This document shows, piece after piece, positions 8,743 to 17,510 of a DNA stretch of 59,430 nucleotides. Below the pieces are notes generated by a model that was not told where the DNA came from, did not search any database, and worked only from the letters and a program-made list of their open reading frames with translations. Origin of the DNA: Streptomyces minutiscleroticus (GTDB taxonomy: Bacteria; Actinomycetota; Actinomycetes; Streptomycetales; Streptomycetaceae); the NCBI RefSeq assembly GCF_014650875.1, contig NZ_BMVU01000047.1:1-59430 (forward strand). Reading direction: 5' to 3'. The stretch's first letter is position 1, and each line of letters begins with the position of its first letter. The position numbers and the translations under genes were made by a program.

Positions 8743-8934
8743 TCAGGCCGCCTCGGCCACGGTCTCCCGGTCGAAGGAGTCGAGCGTGCGGGTGAAGGGG
8801 CGCGTGGACAGCAGCGGCTTGTGGATGACGGCGAGTTCGACGACCAGCGGCAGGGCGCCGGAGACGATCGTCGCCTCGGTCACCGCGTCCAGGAGCGGGC
8901 CGACGATGAAGACGCCCGTCCGGAACTCGACGCC
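8743..8934 (-). pseudogene. Possible C-terminal remnant of an unrecognised gene
   Basis: A 63-codon open stretch ends at TGA 8743-8745. Its residue content is natural and unlike the Arg/Gly/Pro-rich noise around it (FRTGVFIVGPLLDAV, ALPLVVELAVIHKPLL, FDRETVAEAA). There is no full-length gene: upstream the same frame turns to low-complexity Gly/Arg/Ala sequence and offers no credible start or ribosome binding site. The whole 8657-9084 gap holds nothing else I can support. I do not recognise the family; it may be the tail of a decayed gene or chance. Confidence 0.3.
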
Positions 8935-9084
8935 GCTTCCGAGGCGGGCGCGGCCGGTGCGGCCCTCGCGGCGGGCGCGGGCTGCGGCGCCGCATCCGGT
9001 CCGGCCGCCGCCTCCACGACGCTGCGGGAACGCGTGGTCCGCGCAGCGTGACCCGGACGGCCGCGCGGGCCCCGCCCCGCGCCC

Positions 9085-10284
9085 TCAGCCGCGCAGCTCC
9101 GCCTCGATGAGGTCGGCCGCCCGGCGCGTGCCGCCCTCCTCGGCCATCTGCGCCCGGATCGCGGCCAGCCGGCGCGCCACCTCGGGGTCGCCGGCCAGGG
9201 CCAGCACCGCCTCCCGGAGGGTCTCGGCGCTCGCCTCCTCCATCGGCACGTGGCGGGCGACGCCGAGCGCCTGGAGCATGTCCGCGTTCCCGAACTGGTC
9301 CACGGCCTGGGGCACGGCGACCATCGGCGTGGCCGTGGCGAGGCCCTCCTGGCTGCCGCCGGCGCCCGCGTGCGTGATGAACGCGTCGGCCTGCTTGAGG
9401 ATCGCGAGCTGCGGCACCCAGTCGCGCACCTCCACGTTGGCCGGTACGTCGCCCAGTTCGGCCGGGTCGACGCGTTTGCCGATCTGCAGCACCATGTGCC
9501 AGCCGGGCAGGTCGCCGAAGGCCTTGACGCACTCGCGGTAGAAGCCGGGCTGCTTGGTGAAGGCCGAGCCGAGCGACACGAGCAGCACCTTCTCGGCGCC
9601 GGCGGGACGCCGCCAGTCCCCCTCGGCCGTACGGTCGCCCTGACAGGCGCCGACGAAGGTGTACACGCGTCCGTCGACCCGGTCGGCGTTCGGCTGGAGC
9701 GCCCTGGGGACGAGGACGAGGGAGCGGCCGGGGCGGCCGTAGAAGTCGTCGGGGTCCTCGGTGATCCCGTTCTCCTCCAGCCAGGCGCGGAAGCGGGCGA
9801 AGTACGCCTTGCCGCGCTCGGTCCGCTTCGGCTCCCGCCACATCGGCTCGGCGACCTCCTCCTCGTACCCCTCCCAGGCGACCATGTGCGTCGAGAGGGA
9901 GATCGCCCCGACGCCCCAGCGGCGGGCGAGGACGGCGCCCGGATAGGAGGTGGTGTCGTACAGCACGAGGTCCGGTTCGTCGCCCTCGTACGCCTCGATC
10001 AGCTGGGGAAGGGCCTGGATCGCGTCGTCCAGGAAGGGCTCCACGTTGTCTAGGAGCGTGTCCCCCCAGTCCTCGGGGTCGGCGTCCGGGGCGGGCAGCG
10101 TCGAGTTCCAGAGCTTGAGCTCCGCGCCGGTCTCCGCGACCTTGTCCGCGAGCGCGGGCGGGATCGCGTACGTCACCCGGTGCCCGCGCGCGACCAGCTC
10201 GCGGACCACTTCGAGGTGGGGGTTCACGTGCCCGTGGGCGGCGATGGAGAACATGGCGATGTGCGCGGGACGGTGTGAGGTCAT
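9085..10284 (-). CDS. mgt: Macrolide glycosyltransferase, OleD/Mgt type (GT1)
   Basis: 399 residues. The N-terminus (MTSHRPAHIAMFSIAAHGHV) and the UDP-sugar-binding region (VRDWVPQLAILKQAD, THAGAGGSQEG, PQAVDQFGNADML) match OleD/OleI and S. lividans Mgt closely from memory. The catalytic His is in AHGHVNPH. These cytosolic GT-B enzymes transfer glucose from UDP-Glc to the desosamine 2'-OH of macrolides and to many other acceptors, giving intrinsic macrolide resistance. No macrolide biosynthesis genes are nearby, so a resistance or detoxification role is likely. ATG 10284 is set by homology. Confidence 0.92.
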   Translation of the reverse strand: MTSHRPAHIAMFSIAAHGHVNPHLEVVRELVARGHRVTYAIPPALADKVAETGAELKLWNSTLPAPDADPEDWGDTLLDNVEPFLDDAIQALPQLIEAYEGDEPDLVLYDTTSYPGAVLARRWGVGAISLSTHMVAWEGYEEEVAEPMWREPKRTERGKAYFARFRAWLEENGITEDPDDFYGRPGRSLVLVPRALQPNADRVDGRVYTFVGACQGDRTAEGDWRRPAGAEKVLLVSLGSAFTKQPGFYRECVKAFGDLPGWHMVLQIGKRVDPAELGDVPANVEVRDWVPQLAILKQADAFITHAGAGGSQEGLATATPMVAVPQAVDQFGNADMLQALGVARHVPMEEASAETLREAVLALAGDPEVARRLAAIRAQMAEEGGTRRAADLIEAELRG

Positions 10285-10376
10285 GCCGTCATCCTGTACG
10301 AGACGTTTCGTCTCGCGCAAACGGGTTTTCCCCGGGCGGCACGGTGCGGTGCGGCACGGTCCGCGCCGCACCGCGT

Positions 10377-11666
10377 TCAGCGCTGGTAGCGCGCCAGCAC
10401 CAGGTTGCCGTCATCCTCCAGGCGCCTGCGCAGCTCACCGAGGCCGATCGCGCCGCTGTAGTACTCCTGGAACGCGGGGGTGGCGATCTTGTCCTTCCAC
10501 TCCGGGTAGCCGCGTACGGACTGCGCGGGCGCCGGGCGCAGGTGCCCGGCGAGCGCGGTGCCCGTCGCCCAGCCGTCCTCGTCGGTGTGCAGCGCCGGGT
10601 CGCGCAGCGCCTCGGTGCCCGTGGGCAGCATCCAGTCGCCGAGCGCCAGGCGGACCATGTTCGCGGGCCGCAGCAGGAAGTCGAGGAAGGCGGCCGCCTC
10701 CTCCTTGTGCGGGCTGTCCTCGGCGATCGACAGCGTCTGCGGGCTGACGCCCTGGCTGAGCCCGGCGGCGCCCGCCGGGGCGGGCAGGACCTGCCACTCG
10801 AAGCCCTCGGGCGCCTGCTGGACGATCTGCTGGCGGTAGGAGAAGCCGAGCGGGACCATCGCGTACCTCCCGGCGAAGAAGCCGGGCAGCGTGTCGGAGC
10901 CGCCGCTGCCGAGCGTCGTGCGCGAGGCGCTGCCGTCCGTGCCGGTCTGGGCCCGGATCGTCTCCGGCACCACCTGGTCGGCCGGGCCGAAGCGGATGCG
11001 CGCCCTGCCGTCCGCGTCCCGGTGGAAGAGGCGCCCGCCGGCCGAGAGGGAGAGGTTCAGCGTGGCGGAGACCGGCTCCTTGAGCGGCCAGGCGACACCG
11101 TGGACGCCGTCGCCGCTGAGCCTCCTGGTGACGCGCCGGAACTCCTCCCACGTCCAGGGCTCCGCCACCGTCGGGACGCGGACGTCCGCCGCGCGCAGCA
11201 GGGCGGTGTTGGCGATCAGTACGCGCGGCTCCTGGAGGAAGGGCACGCCGTAGACGCCGTCCCCGAAGGTCGCCGTACGCCAGGTGCGCTCCGGGATGTC
11301 CGCCGTCAGCCGCTCGGACAGCAGGCCGCGCAGATCGGCCAGGTAACCGCCGTACGCGAAGTCGGCCAGGTCGTCCGAGGCGTCGTGGATCACGTCCGGC
11401 GCCTCGCCGCCCTCGAAGGAGGTGAGCAGCTGGTCGTGCACGCTGTCCCAGCTGCCCTGCACGTACTCCACGCGGACGTCCGGGTGCGCGGCGTTCCACT
11501 CCGCCACCAGCTCCTCGGTGGCCGCCACCGACTCCTGCTGCCAGGCCAGGGACTGGAAGCGGAGCGTGACCCGGCCGTCGTCCGCCTCCCCGCCGCCGGA
11601 GCAGGCGGTCAGCAGCGTGCCGAGGAGCGCGAGGACCGCGCAGAGCACCGGCGTCCTGGCGCGCAT
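10377..11666 (-). CDS. Sugar ABC transporter substrate-binding lipoprotein
   Basis: 429 residues. Lipoprotein signal MRARTPVLCAVLALLG with Cys22 (LTAC). The mature part is an extracellular solute-binding family 1 fold (TLRFQSLAWQQESV, WNAAHPDVRVEYVQGSWD, WPLKEPVSATLNLSLSAGG). The substrate is probably an oligosaccharide. The gene is third in a minus-strand operon after two permeases; its ATG shares an A with the TGA of the permease at 11666 (TGATG). No ATPase is encoded here, so a shared MsiK-type ATPase is likely, as usual in Streptomyces. Confidence 0.9.
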   Translation of the reverse strand: MRARTPVLCAVLALLGTLLTACSGGGEADDGRVTLRFQSLAWQQESVAATEELVAEWNAAHPDVRVEYVQGSWDSVHDQLLTSFEGGEAPDVIHDASDDLADFAYGGYLADLRGLLSERLTADIPERTWRTATFGDGVYGVPFLQEPRVLIANTALLRAADVRVPTVAEPWTWEEFRRVTRRLSGDGVHGVAWPLKEPVSATLNLSLSAGGRLFHRDADGRARIRFGPADQVVPETIRAQTGTDGSASRTTLGSGGSDTLPGFFAGRYAMVPLGFSYRQQIVQQAPEGFEWQVLPAPAGAAGLSQGVSPQTLSIAEDSPHKEEAAAFLDFLLRPANMVRLALGDWMLPTGTEALRDPALHTDEDGWATGTALAGHLRPAPAQSVRGYPEWKDKIATPAFQEYYSGAIGLGELRRRLEDDGNLVLARYQR

Positions 11667-12505
11667 CAGCTCTTCACCGCCCCGGCGAGCAGTCCGCTCG
11701 TGATCCGTCTCTGGACGATCGCGAAGACCACCAGCGACGGCAGGGTGGCGAGGAGGGCGGCGGCGGCCAGCGGCCCCAGGTCGGCCACCCCCTCCGCCCC
11801 GACGAAGTGGGTGAGCACGACCGGCAGGGTCTGCTTCTGCGGGGTCTTGAGCAGCACGAGGGCGAAGAAGAACTCGTTCCAGGCGCTGATGAACGCGAAC
11901 AGTCCCGTCGCCACGACGCCCGGCGCGAGCAGCGGCGCCGTGACCGACACCAGCGTCCGCAGCCGGCCGGCCCCGTCGACCGCGGCGGCCTCCTCCAGCT
12001 CCGCGGGCACGGCCCGGACGTAGCCGGCGAGCATCCACAGCGCGAAGGGCAGCGCCCACACCACGTACACCATGACCAGGCCGGGGACGGAGTCGACCAG
12101 CCGCAGGTTCTTCAGGACCAGGAACAGCGGGATGATCACCAGGACGAACGGGAAGGCCTGGCCGACCACCACCCAGCCGGTGGCCGCCCGGGAGAGCCGG
12201 GTGCGCAGCCGCGCCGTCACGTACGCCGCCGGGGTCGCGACCAGTACGGCGATCACGGCGGCGCCGGCCGCGACGGCCAGGGAGTTGAGCGCGGCGTGCA
12301 GCAGGGGCTGCTCGTCGAAGGCCTGCCGGAAGTTGGCGAGCGTCGGGTCCTTCGGGATCCAGGTGGGGTGCAGGCTCGCCAGCTCGCGCGGCGGCTTGAA
12401 GGCCGTGGAGAGGAGCCAGAGGAAGGGGAAGGCGAGGAAGAGGAGGTAGGCGAGCAGCGCGGCGTACTGTCCGCCGCGGGCGGCTCTCCCCGGTCGCAGG
12501 TTCAC
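11666..12505 (-). CDS. Sugar ABC transporter permease (MalG-like)
   Basis: 279 residues with six predicted membrane helices and the EAA loop EEAAAVDGAGRLRTLVSVTA. The GTG start at 12505 is preceded by GGGAAGGGCGGG and overlaps the TGA of a 20-codon mini-ORF as GTGA. The start context is a near copy of the sequence 59 bp upstream (AACCTGCGACCGG after each start codon), where an out-of-frame ATG overlaps the MalF-like stop. See the separate entry at 12502. Confidence 0.9.
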   Translation of the reverse strand: MNLRPGRAARGGQYAALLAYLLFLAFPFLWLLSTAFKPPRELASLHPTWIPKDPTLANFRQAFDEQPLLHAALNSLAVAAGAAVIAVLVATPAAYVTARLRTRLSRAATGWVVVGQAFPFVLVIIPLFLVLKNLRLVDSVPGLVMVYVVWALPFALWMLAGYVRAVPAELEEAAAVDGAGRLRTLVSVTAPLLAPGVVATGLFAFISAWNEFFFALVLLKTPQKQTLPVVLTHFVGAEGVADLGPLAAAALLATLPSLVVFAIVQRRITSGLLAGAVKS

Positions 12506-12564
12506 GCGCCCGCCCTTCCCGGCCGCGGGCCCGCGCGTCCCGCCCTCTCCGGTCGCAGGTTCAT
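12502..12564 (-). CDS. 20-codon mini-ORF made by duplication of the permease start
   Basis: ATG 12564 overlaps the upstream permease stop as ATGA, and its own TGA overlaps the downstream permease start as GTGA. The first five codons spell MNLRP, the same as the downstream permease. The 59-bp spacing between the two copies is not a multiple of three, so the first copy runs only 20 codons. The simplest reading is a tandem duplication of the original start, leaving a coupling mini-ORF. Whether the peptide is made or matters is unknown. Confidence 0.5.
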   Translation of the reverse strand: MNLRPERAGRAGPRPGRAGA

Positions 12565-13553
12565 GCGTCCTGGCCTCCCCTCAGCCGGCCGGCGAGGAAG
12601 CAGGCGAGGACGACCGAGATCACGGCGACCATCACGCAGCCCATCGCGGCCGCGTAGCCGTACTGGCCGTAGCGGAACGCCTCCTCGTAGGCGAAGAGCA
12701 TCGGCAGCCGCGTACGGCCGCCGGGACCGCCGCTGGTCAGGACGTAGACCAGGGCGAAGGAGTTGAAGTTCCAGATGAGGTTGAGCGCGGTGACGGCCAG
12801 GGCGACCGGTCTGAGGGCGGGCCAGGTGACCGCGCGGAAGCGGCGCCAGGCGCCCGCGCCGTCCATCGCGGCGGCCTCGTGCAGTTCGCGAGGGGTGTTC
12901 TGGAGTCCGGCGAGCAGGGTCACCGTCGTCTGCGGCATGCCCGCCCAGACGCCGACGACGATCACCGCGGGCAGGGCGGTGGCCAGTCCGCTCAGCCAGT
13001 CGCGGCCGTCGCCGAGGCCGAGGTCGCGCAGGGTCTCGTTGAGGACGCCCGCGTCCGGGTTGTAGACGAGCCGCCACATGATGCCGACCACGACCTCGGG
13101 CATGGCCCAGGGGACGATCGCGAGCGCCCGGGCGAATCCGCGCAGCCGCAGCTCCTGGTTCAGGAGCAGGGCGAGGCCGAGCGCGAGCAGGAACTGGGGC
13201 ACCGTCACGCCCACCGCCCACAGCAGGCCGATCCGGAACGAGTCCCAGAACAGCGTGTCGTGCAGCAGGTCGCGGAAGTTGAGGGCGCCGATCCACCGGG
13301 TGGGCGCCGTACGGCCCGACTGCGCGTCGGTGAAGGCCAGGGCGACGCCGTAGAGCAGCGGGCCGACGCTCAGCACCAGGATCGGGATCAGCGCGGGCAG
13401 CACCAGGAACCACGCGCCGCGCTCGGCGGTCCGGCCGCCGCCGGGCCCGTCCGGCGCACGCCGCGCCGACCGCTTCGTCGCGGTCGCCAAGGTCACGGAT
13501 CGGCTCCTTCGGGCGGCTCGTGGGGGGGCGGCCGTCCGGGCGGCCTCCGTCAT
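12561..13553 (-). CDS. Sugar ABC transporter permease (MalF-like)
   Basis: 330 residues with a ~50-residue basic N-terminus, six membrane helices and EAA loop HEAAAMDGAGAWRRFRAVTW. ATG 13553 follows GGGGGA by about 11 bases. First gene of a permease-permease-lipoprotein operon on the minus strand. Divergent from the phosphotransferase gene at 13698, with 144 bp between that must hold both promoters. Confidence 0.9.
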   Translation of the reverse strand: MTEAARTAAPPRAARRSRSVTLATATKRSARRAPDGPGGGRTAERGAWFLVLPALIPILVLSVGPLLYGVALAFTDAQSGRTAPTRWIGALNFRDLLHDTLFWDSFRIGLLWAVGVTVPQFLLALGLALLLNQELRLRGFARALAIVPWAMPEVVVGIMWRLVYNPDAGVLNETLRDLGLGDGRDWLSGLATALPAVIVVGVWAGMPQTTVTLLAGLQNTPRELHEAAAMDGAGAWRRFRAVTWPALRPVALAVTALNLIWNFNSFALVYVLTSGGPGGRTRLPMLFAYEEAFRYGQYGYAAAMGCVMVAVISVVLACFLAGRLRGGQDA

Positions 13554-13697
13554 GGTGCTGACGGTCCCCCGGCGCGTCAAGGCGTCGCGCACGCCCTTGT
13601 CGCGGCTCCGACCAGTGCGAATGCGACACTGGGCCGCGTATGGGGCGCCGTGGGCGGCGCGGACCGCGGCGGGCACGGGAGAAGCGGGAGAGACGCG

Positions 13698-14552
13698 ATG
13701 GACGAGGCACGGGCGCGGGCGGTGCTCGCCGGGGCCGGGTACGACCGACAGGCCCCGCTGCTGGCCCTCGGTGAGAACGCCGTGTTCGCGGTCGGCGACG
13801 TGGTGGTCAAGGTGGGGCGCGACGCCGAACTCCTCGACCGCGCGCGCCGGGAGCTGGCGGTGGCGGACTGGCTGGCAGGCGAAGGTGTCCCCGCGGTGCG
13901 CGCCGCCGAACCCGAGGCGCGGCTCGTGGACGGTCATCCGGTCTCCGCGTGGCGGCGGCTGCCCGACGCCGTGCGGGCGGCCGGTCCGCGCGACCTGGCC
14001 GTCCTGCTGCGGGCGGTGCACGCCCTGACCGTCCCCGACGGCCTGCTGCTGCCGCGCCGCGAGCTGCTGGGCGGCGTCGAGCGCTGGCTGCGGCTGGCCG
14101 GGGACGCGATCGACCCGGCCGACGCCGCGTACCTGCGCGAGCGCCGCGACGGCTTCGCCGCGGCCGCCGCCGCGCTGGAGCCGCACCTGCCGCCGGGCCC
14201 GATCCACGGTGACGCGCTGCCGCGCAACGTGCACGTCGGTCCCCACGGGCCGGTCCTGGTCGACCTGGAGACCTTCTCCGCCGACTTCCGCGAGCACGAC
14301 CTGGTGGTCATGCTCCTCTCCCGCGACCGCTACGGGCTGCCGCCCGGGTCCTACGCGGACTTCACGGACGCGTACGGCTGGGACGTGCGGGAGTGGGAGG
14401 GCTGCGGTGTCCTGCGCGGTGCGCGCGAGACCGCGAGCTGCGCCTGGGTCGCCCAGCACGCGCCGGGCAACCCGAAGGCGCTGGCGGAGTTCGAGCGCCG
14501 GGTGGCGTCGCTGCGGGAGGGCGACGAGACGGTGCGGTGGCACCCGTTCTGA
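13698..14552 (+). CDS. Aminoglycoside phosphotransferase-family protein
   Basis: 284 residues. The kinase-like catalytic loop IHGDALPRNV keeps His, Asp and Asn, and the metal Asp is in VLVDLETF, so it is likely active. The N-lobe Lys is in VVVKVGRD. Substrate unknown; members act on small alcohols, choline or antibiotics. ATG 13698 follows GGGAGAG closely. The long open frame upstream is non-coding antisense to the permease gene. Confidence 0.82.
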   Translation: MDEARARAVLAGAGYDRQAPLLALGENAVFAVGDVVVKVGRDAELLDRARRELAVADWLAGEGVPAVRAAEPEARLVDGHPVSAWRRLPDAVRAAGPRDLAVLLRAVHALTVPDGLLLPRRELLGGVERWLRLAGDAIDPADAAYLRERRDGFAAAAAALEPHLPPGPIHGDALPRNVHVGPHGPVLVDLETFSADFREHDLVVMLLSRDRYGLPPGSYADFTDAYGWDVREWEGCGVLRGARETASCAWVAQHAPGNPKALAEFERRVASLREGDETVRWHPF

Positions 14553-14772
14553 CCCCCGGCCGCCCCGGTACAACCCCACGGCGGCCCCGGAGGACCGCCG
14601 GCCGTCCCGGTCCGGCGCCACGGCGGCCCCGGAGGACGCCCGGCCGCGAAGGGCGTGCGGTGCGGAAGGCGCCCGGCGCCCGGCCCGAAGGGGACTCCGC
14701 CCGGAAGGCGCCCGCCTCCAGGGGCGCCCGCCCTCGGCCGGTGAGGGTCCCCGCCGTGGCCGGGGGCGGCCG

Positions 14773-15495
14773 TCAGACCCGTTCGTCCGCGAGCTCGCGC
14801 AGCGGCCACGTGCCGTCCACCACCGCCGTCGCGTCGCCCTTGCGGCGCAGGAAGTCCTGGAAGTCGGCCGCCCACGCGGCGCACCAGCCGATCTGGCGGC
14901 GGTGCAGCTCCGCCGGGTCGAGCGCGGCGACCTGCGGGTGGCGGCCGGCTATCGCGCGGGCGAGCCGGGCCGCGGCGAGCGCGTCGGCGGCGGCCTCGTG
15001 GGCGGCGTCGAGCACCACGCCGTACTCCGCGCACACCGCTTCGAGGGTGCGCTTGCCGCGCCGGTAGCGGTCCACGGAGCGGTCGATCGCGTACGGGTCG
15101 ACGACCGGGGCCGGGGCCTCGCCGCCGAGTCTGTCCTGCAGCGACGGCAGGCCGTGCCGCCGCAGCTCCGCCGCGAGCAGGGTCAGGTCGAAGGAGGCGT
15201 TGTACGCGACGACCGGCACGCCCGAGCGCCAGGCGGCGGCCAGGGCCGCGGCCATCTCGTCGGCGACCTCGGCGGCGGGCCGGCCCTCGGCCGCAGCCCG
15301 CTCGCTGCTGATCCCGTGCACCGCCACCGCGTCCGCCGGTATCTCCACGCCCGGGGCGGCCAGCCACTCCAGCCGCCGCTGCGGCTCCCCGTCGCGGACC
15401 TCGATCACCGCGCCCGAGACGATGCGCGCCTCGCGCGGGTCGGTCCCGGTCGTCTCCAGGTCGAAGCCGATCAGCAGCTCCTGGTGCCAGCCCAT
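14773..15495 (-). CDS. DEDDh 3'-5' exonuclease (DnaQ-like)
   Basis: 240 residues. Exo I FDLETTGTD, Exo II NASFDLTLL and Exo III HEAAADALAA give the full DEDDh set. A stand-alone epsilon-like exonuclease; role in repair or RNA turnover not defined. ATG 15495 has GAGAAGGGGG a few bases upstream. The 220-bp gap to the preceding gene holds only short imperfect GC-rich direct repeats. Confidence 0.88.
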   Translation of the reverse strand: MGWHQELLIGFDLETTGTDPREARIVSGAVIEVRDGEPQRRLEWLAAPGVEIPADAVAVHGISSERAAAEGRPAAEVADEMAAALAAAWRSGVPVVAYNASFDLTLLAAELRRHGLPSLQDRLGGEAPAPVVDPYAIDRSVDRYRRGKRTLEAVCAEYGVVLDAAHEAAADALAAARLARAIAGRHPQVAALDPAELHRRQIGWCAAWAADFQDFLRRKGDATAVVDGTWPLRELADERV

Positions 15496-15728
15496 GGCGG
15501 CCCCCTTCTCATGTGGTGCGTTCCCCCATTGGTCACCACCATCGCACGGGCCACTGACAAGCCCGCGCCCGCGTTCCGCCCGTCGGCCGGCACCGCGCAC
15601 CGCCGTCCGGACGGGCGCCCGGCCGCACACGGCCGCCCCGGACCGCCTCGGGGAGCCGACGGCCCGTCAGGGCGCAAGCCACGGACACCTCTACGGGGCG
15701 CCGCCCCCGGGACCGGCTCAGGACCGCC

Positions 15729-16961
15729 TCAGGACACCGGCCGCGAGTCCGCCCAGGCATGTTCGAACTCCTCCCGGTACGTCTCGAAGAGTCCGCCCTC
15801 GCCCGTCTCGTCCGCCTTGAGGACCCGCCCGCCGCCGCGCAGCACGAGCACCGGCGCCTCCATCCCCCGGGAGCGTCGCAGGTAGGACTGCACGACCGCG
15901 ACGCCGTCGGAGCCGTCCCCGTCCACGAGGTACGCCGTGAAGCGGGGCGTCTCGTCGTAGACCTGGATCTCGAAGGCGCCCGGGTCGCGCAGCCGGGCCC
16001 GCACCCGCCGCATGTGCAGGATGTTCATCTCGACCGAGCGGCTCAGCTCGCCGCGCTTGAGCCCCAGCTCGCGCTCGCGCCGCTTCACCGCGCTGGAGGC
16101 CGGGTTGAGGAAGAGCAGCCGCACCCGGGTGCCGGCCTCGGCCAGGCGCACCAGGCGCCGCCCGGAGAAGTTCTGCACCAGCAGGTTCAGCCCTATGCCG
16201 AGGGCGTCCAGGCGGCGGGCGCCGCCGAAGATGTCCTCGGCCGGGAACTGCCGCAGCAGCCGCACCCGGTCCGGGTGGACGGCGACCACGTCGGCGTACC
16301 GGTCGCCGACCAGGTTCTCGACCGCGTCGACGGGCAGGCGCCGCGCGGACGGCACGTCGCCGCCCGCGCCGAGCATCTCCAGCAGGCGCGCGGCGGCCCG
16401 TTCGGCCTGTGCGAGGACGGCCTCGGACAGCGCCCGGTTGCGGGAGACGACGTTGCGGGTGACCTCCAGCTCGTCGAGGGCCAGCTCGACCTCGCGCCGG
16501 TCGTCGAAGTACGGCTCGAAGCACGGCCAGTGCTGCACCATCAGCTCGCGCAGCTGCGGCAGCGTCAGGAAGCTGATCACGTTGTCGTCGGCCGGGTCGA
16601 GCAGATAGCCCTTGCGGCGGCTCACCTCGCGCACGGCGACGGCCCGCTGCACCCACTCCTGGCCCGCCGGACCGGCCGCGGCGACCACCCAGTCGTCCTC
16701 GCCGTGCACGGGCTCGTACACGGGCCGCAGCACGGCGCAGACCACCGCGCGCAGCCGCTGCTCGACCAGGTTCAGCCAGATGTAGGCGCGTCCGGCCCGC
16801 TGCGCGCGCGTGCGGACCTCCCGCCAGGCGTCGGCGTCCCAGTCCAGCTCCGCCCCGATCTCCATCGGCCGTGCCAGGGACACCGCCCCGGGCGGGGCCT
16901 CCGTGGAGTCTCCCTCGTGACCACTGTCACCAGGGGGCAGCTCCAGCCCTCCCGAGCCCAC
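15729..16961 (-). CDS. SAV2148-type HEPN domain-containing protein
   Basis: 410 residues. The sequence (AYIWLNLVEQRLRAVV, AVREVSRRKGYLLDPADD, NVVSRNRALSEAVL) matches the actinobacterial SAV2148-type family that carries a HEPN domain; the R-x4-H motif of active HEPN RNases is not evident to me. The C-terminal half (RVRLLFLNPASS, EIQVYDETPRFTAYLVDG) looks like an alpha/beta sensor-type domain. GTG 16961 is chosen because GGAAGG lies about 10 bases upstream and homologues start with a similar GSGGLELPPG. Function unknown. Confidence 0.75.
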   Translation of the reverse strand: MGSGGLELPPGDSGHEGDSTEAPPGAVSLARPMEIGAELDWDADAWREVRTRAQRAGRAYIWLNLVEQRLRAVVCAVLRPVYEPVHGEDDWVVAAAGPAGQEWVQRAVAVREVSRRKGYLLDPADDNVISFLTLPQLRELMVQHWPCFEPYFDDRREVELALDELEVTRNVVSRNRALSEAVLAQAERAAARLLEMLGAGGDVPSARRLPVDAVENLVGDRYADVVAVHPDRVRLLRQFPAEDIFGGARRLDALGIGLNLLVQNFSGRRLVRLAEAGTRVRLLFLNPASSAVKRRERELGLKRGELSRSVEMNILHMRRVRARLRDPGAFEIQVYDETPRFTAYLVDGDGSDGVAVVQSYLRRSRGMEAPVLVLRGGGRVLKADETGEGGLFETYREEFEHAWADSRPVS

Positions 16962-17294
16962 CCGCGCACCGCCTTCCGCTCCCCCGAGCACTGCCCCGCC
17001 CAACGATCAAGGAAGGGTACTCCGGGAGCGGCGGACGATGCAGCCGGATGGACAGGTCGTTTCCCAACCACCGCCTTCGGGCCGCCCGTTCCGGCCCGCC
17101 GGCCGCCGCGGCGCGGGCGGATCCGGGGCGGTGGCGCCGCGTGGGAGGCCCGGGAATCCCCGCCGGCGGACCGGCACGGGCCGCCGGTCCTCGTCCCGGG
17201 CGACGCGGCGGGACCCGGCGTCGGTCCAGGTGGCGTGGTGGACCGGGGTCCGCCCGTCGACCCGCCCGTCGACGGACCGGCCGGTCCCGCTCCC

Positions 17295-17510
17295 GCAGGT
17301 GCGCGGGTCGTCTCTCGCGAACTGTTCGCACTTCCCGTACTCGGTGAAGCAGATGCCGTGCTTCGCGAAGCTCCGGCCGGGGTACTTGGCGGAGGGTCCG
17401 GGGACGATCTCGTACGGCCGCGGACGCCCGTCCCTGCCCCTGCCCGCCGTGCTCACCACGCGCCACCGGCGCACGTTCCCCGCGCCGCCCGCCTGCTCCA
17501 CGGTCACCCG
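17295..17510 (-). pseudogene. Possible fragment of a secreted or enzymatic protein, unrecognised
   Basis: About 72 codons read naturally (RVTVEQAGGAGNVRRWRVV, YEIVPGPSAKYPGRSFAKHG, ICFTEYGKCEQFARDDPRTC) with high G/C at third positions. On both sides the frame degenerates to Arg/Pro repeats, and a plausible continuation (DFGLDGSSRNRVGRHDSVV) lies upstream in another frame. This looks like a gene decayed by frameshifts. I do not recognise the family. Confidence 0.35.
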
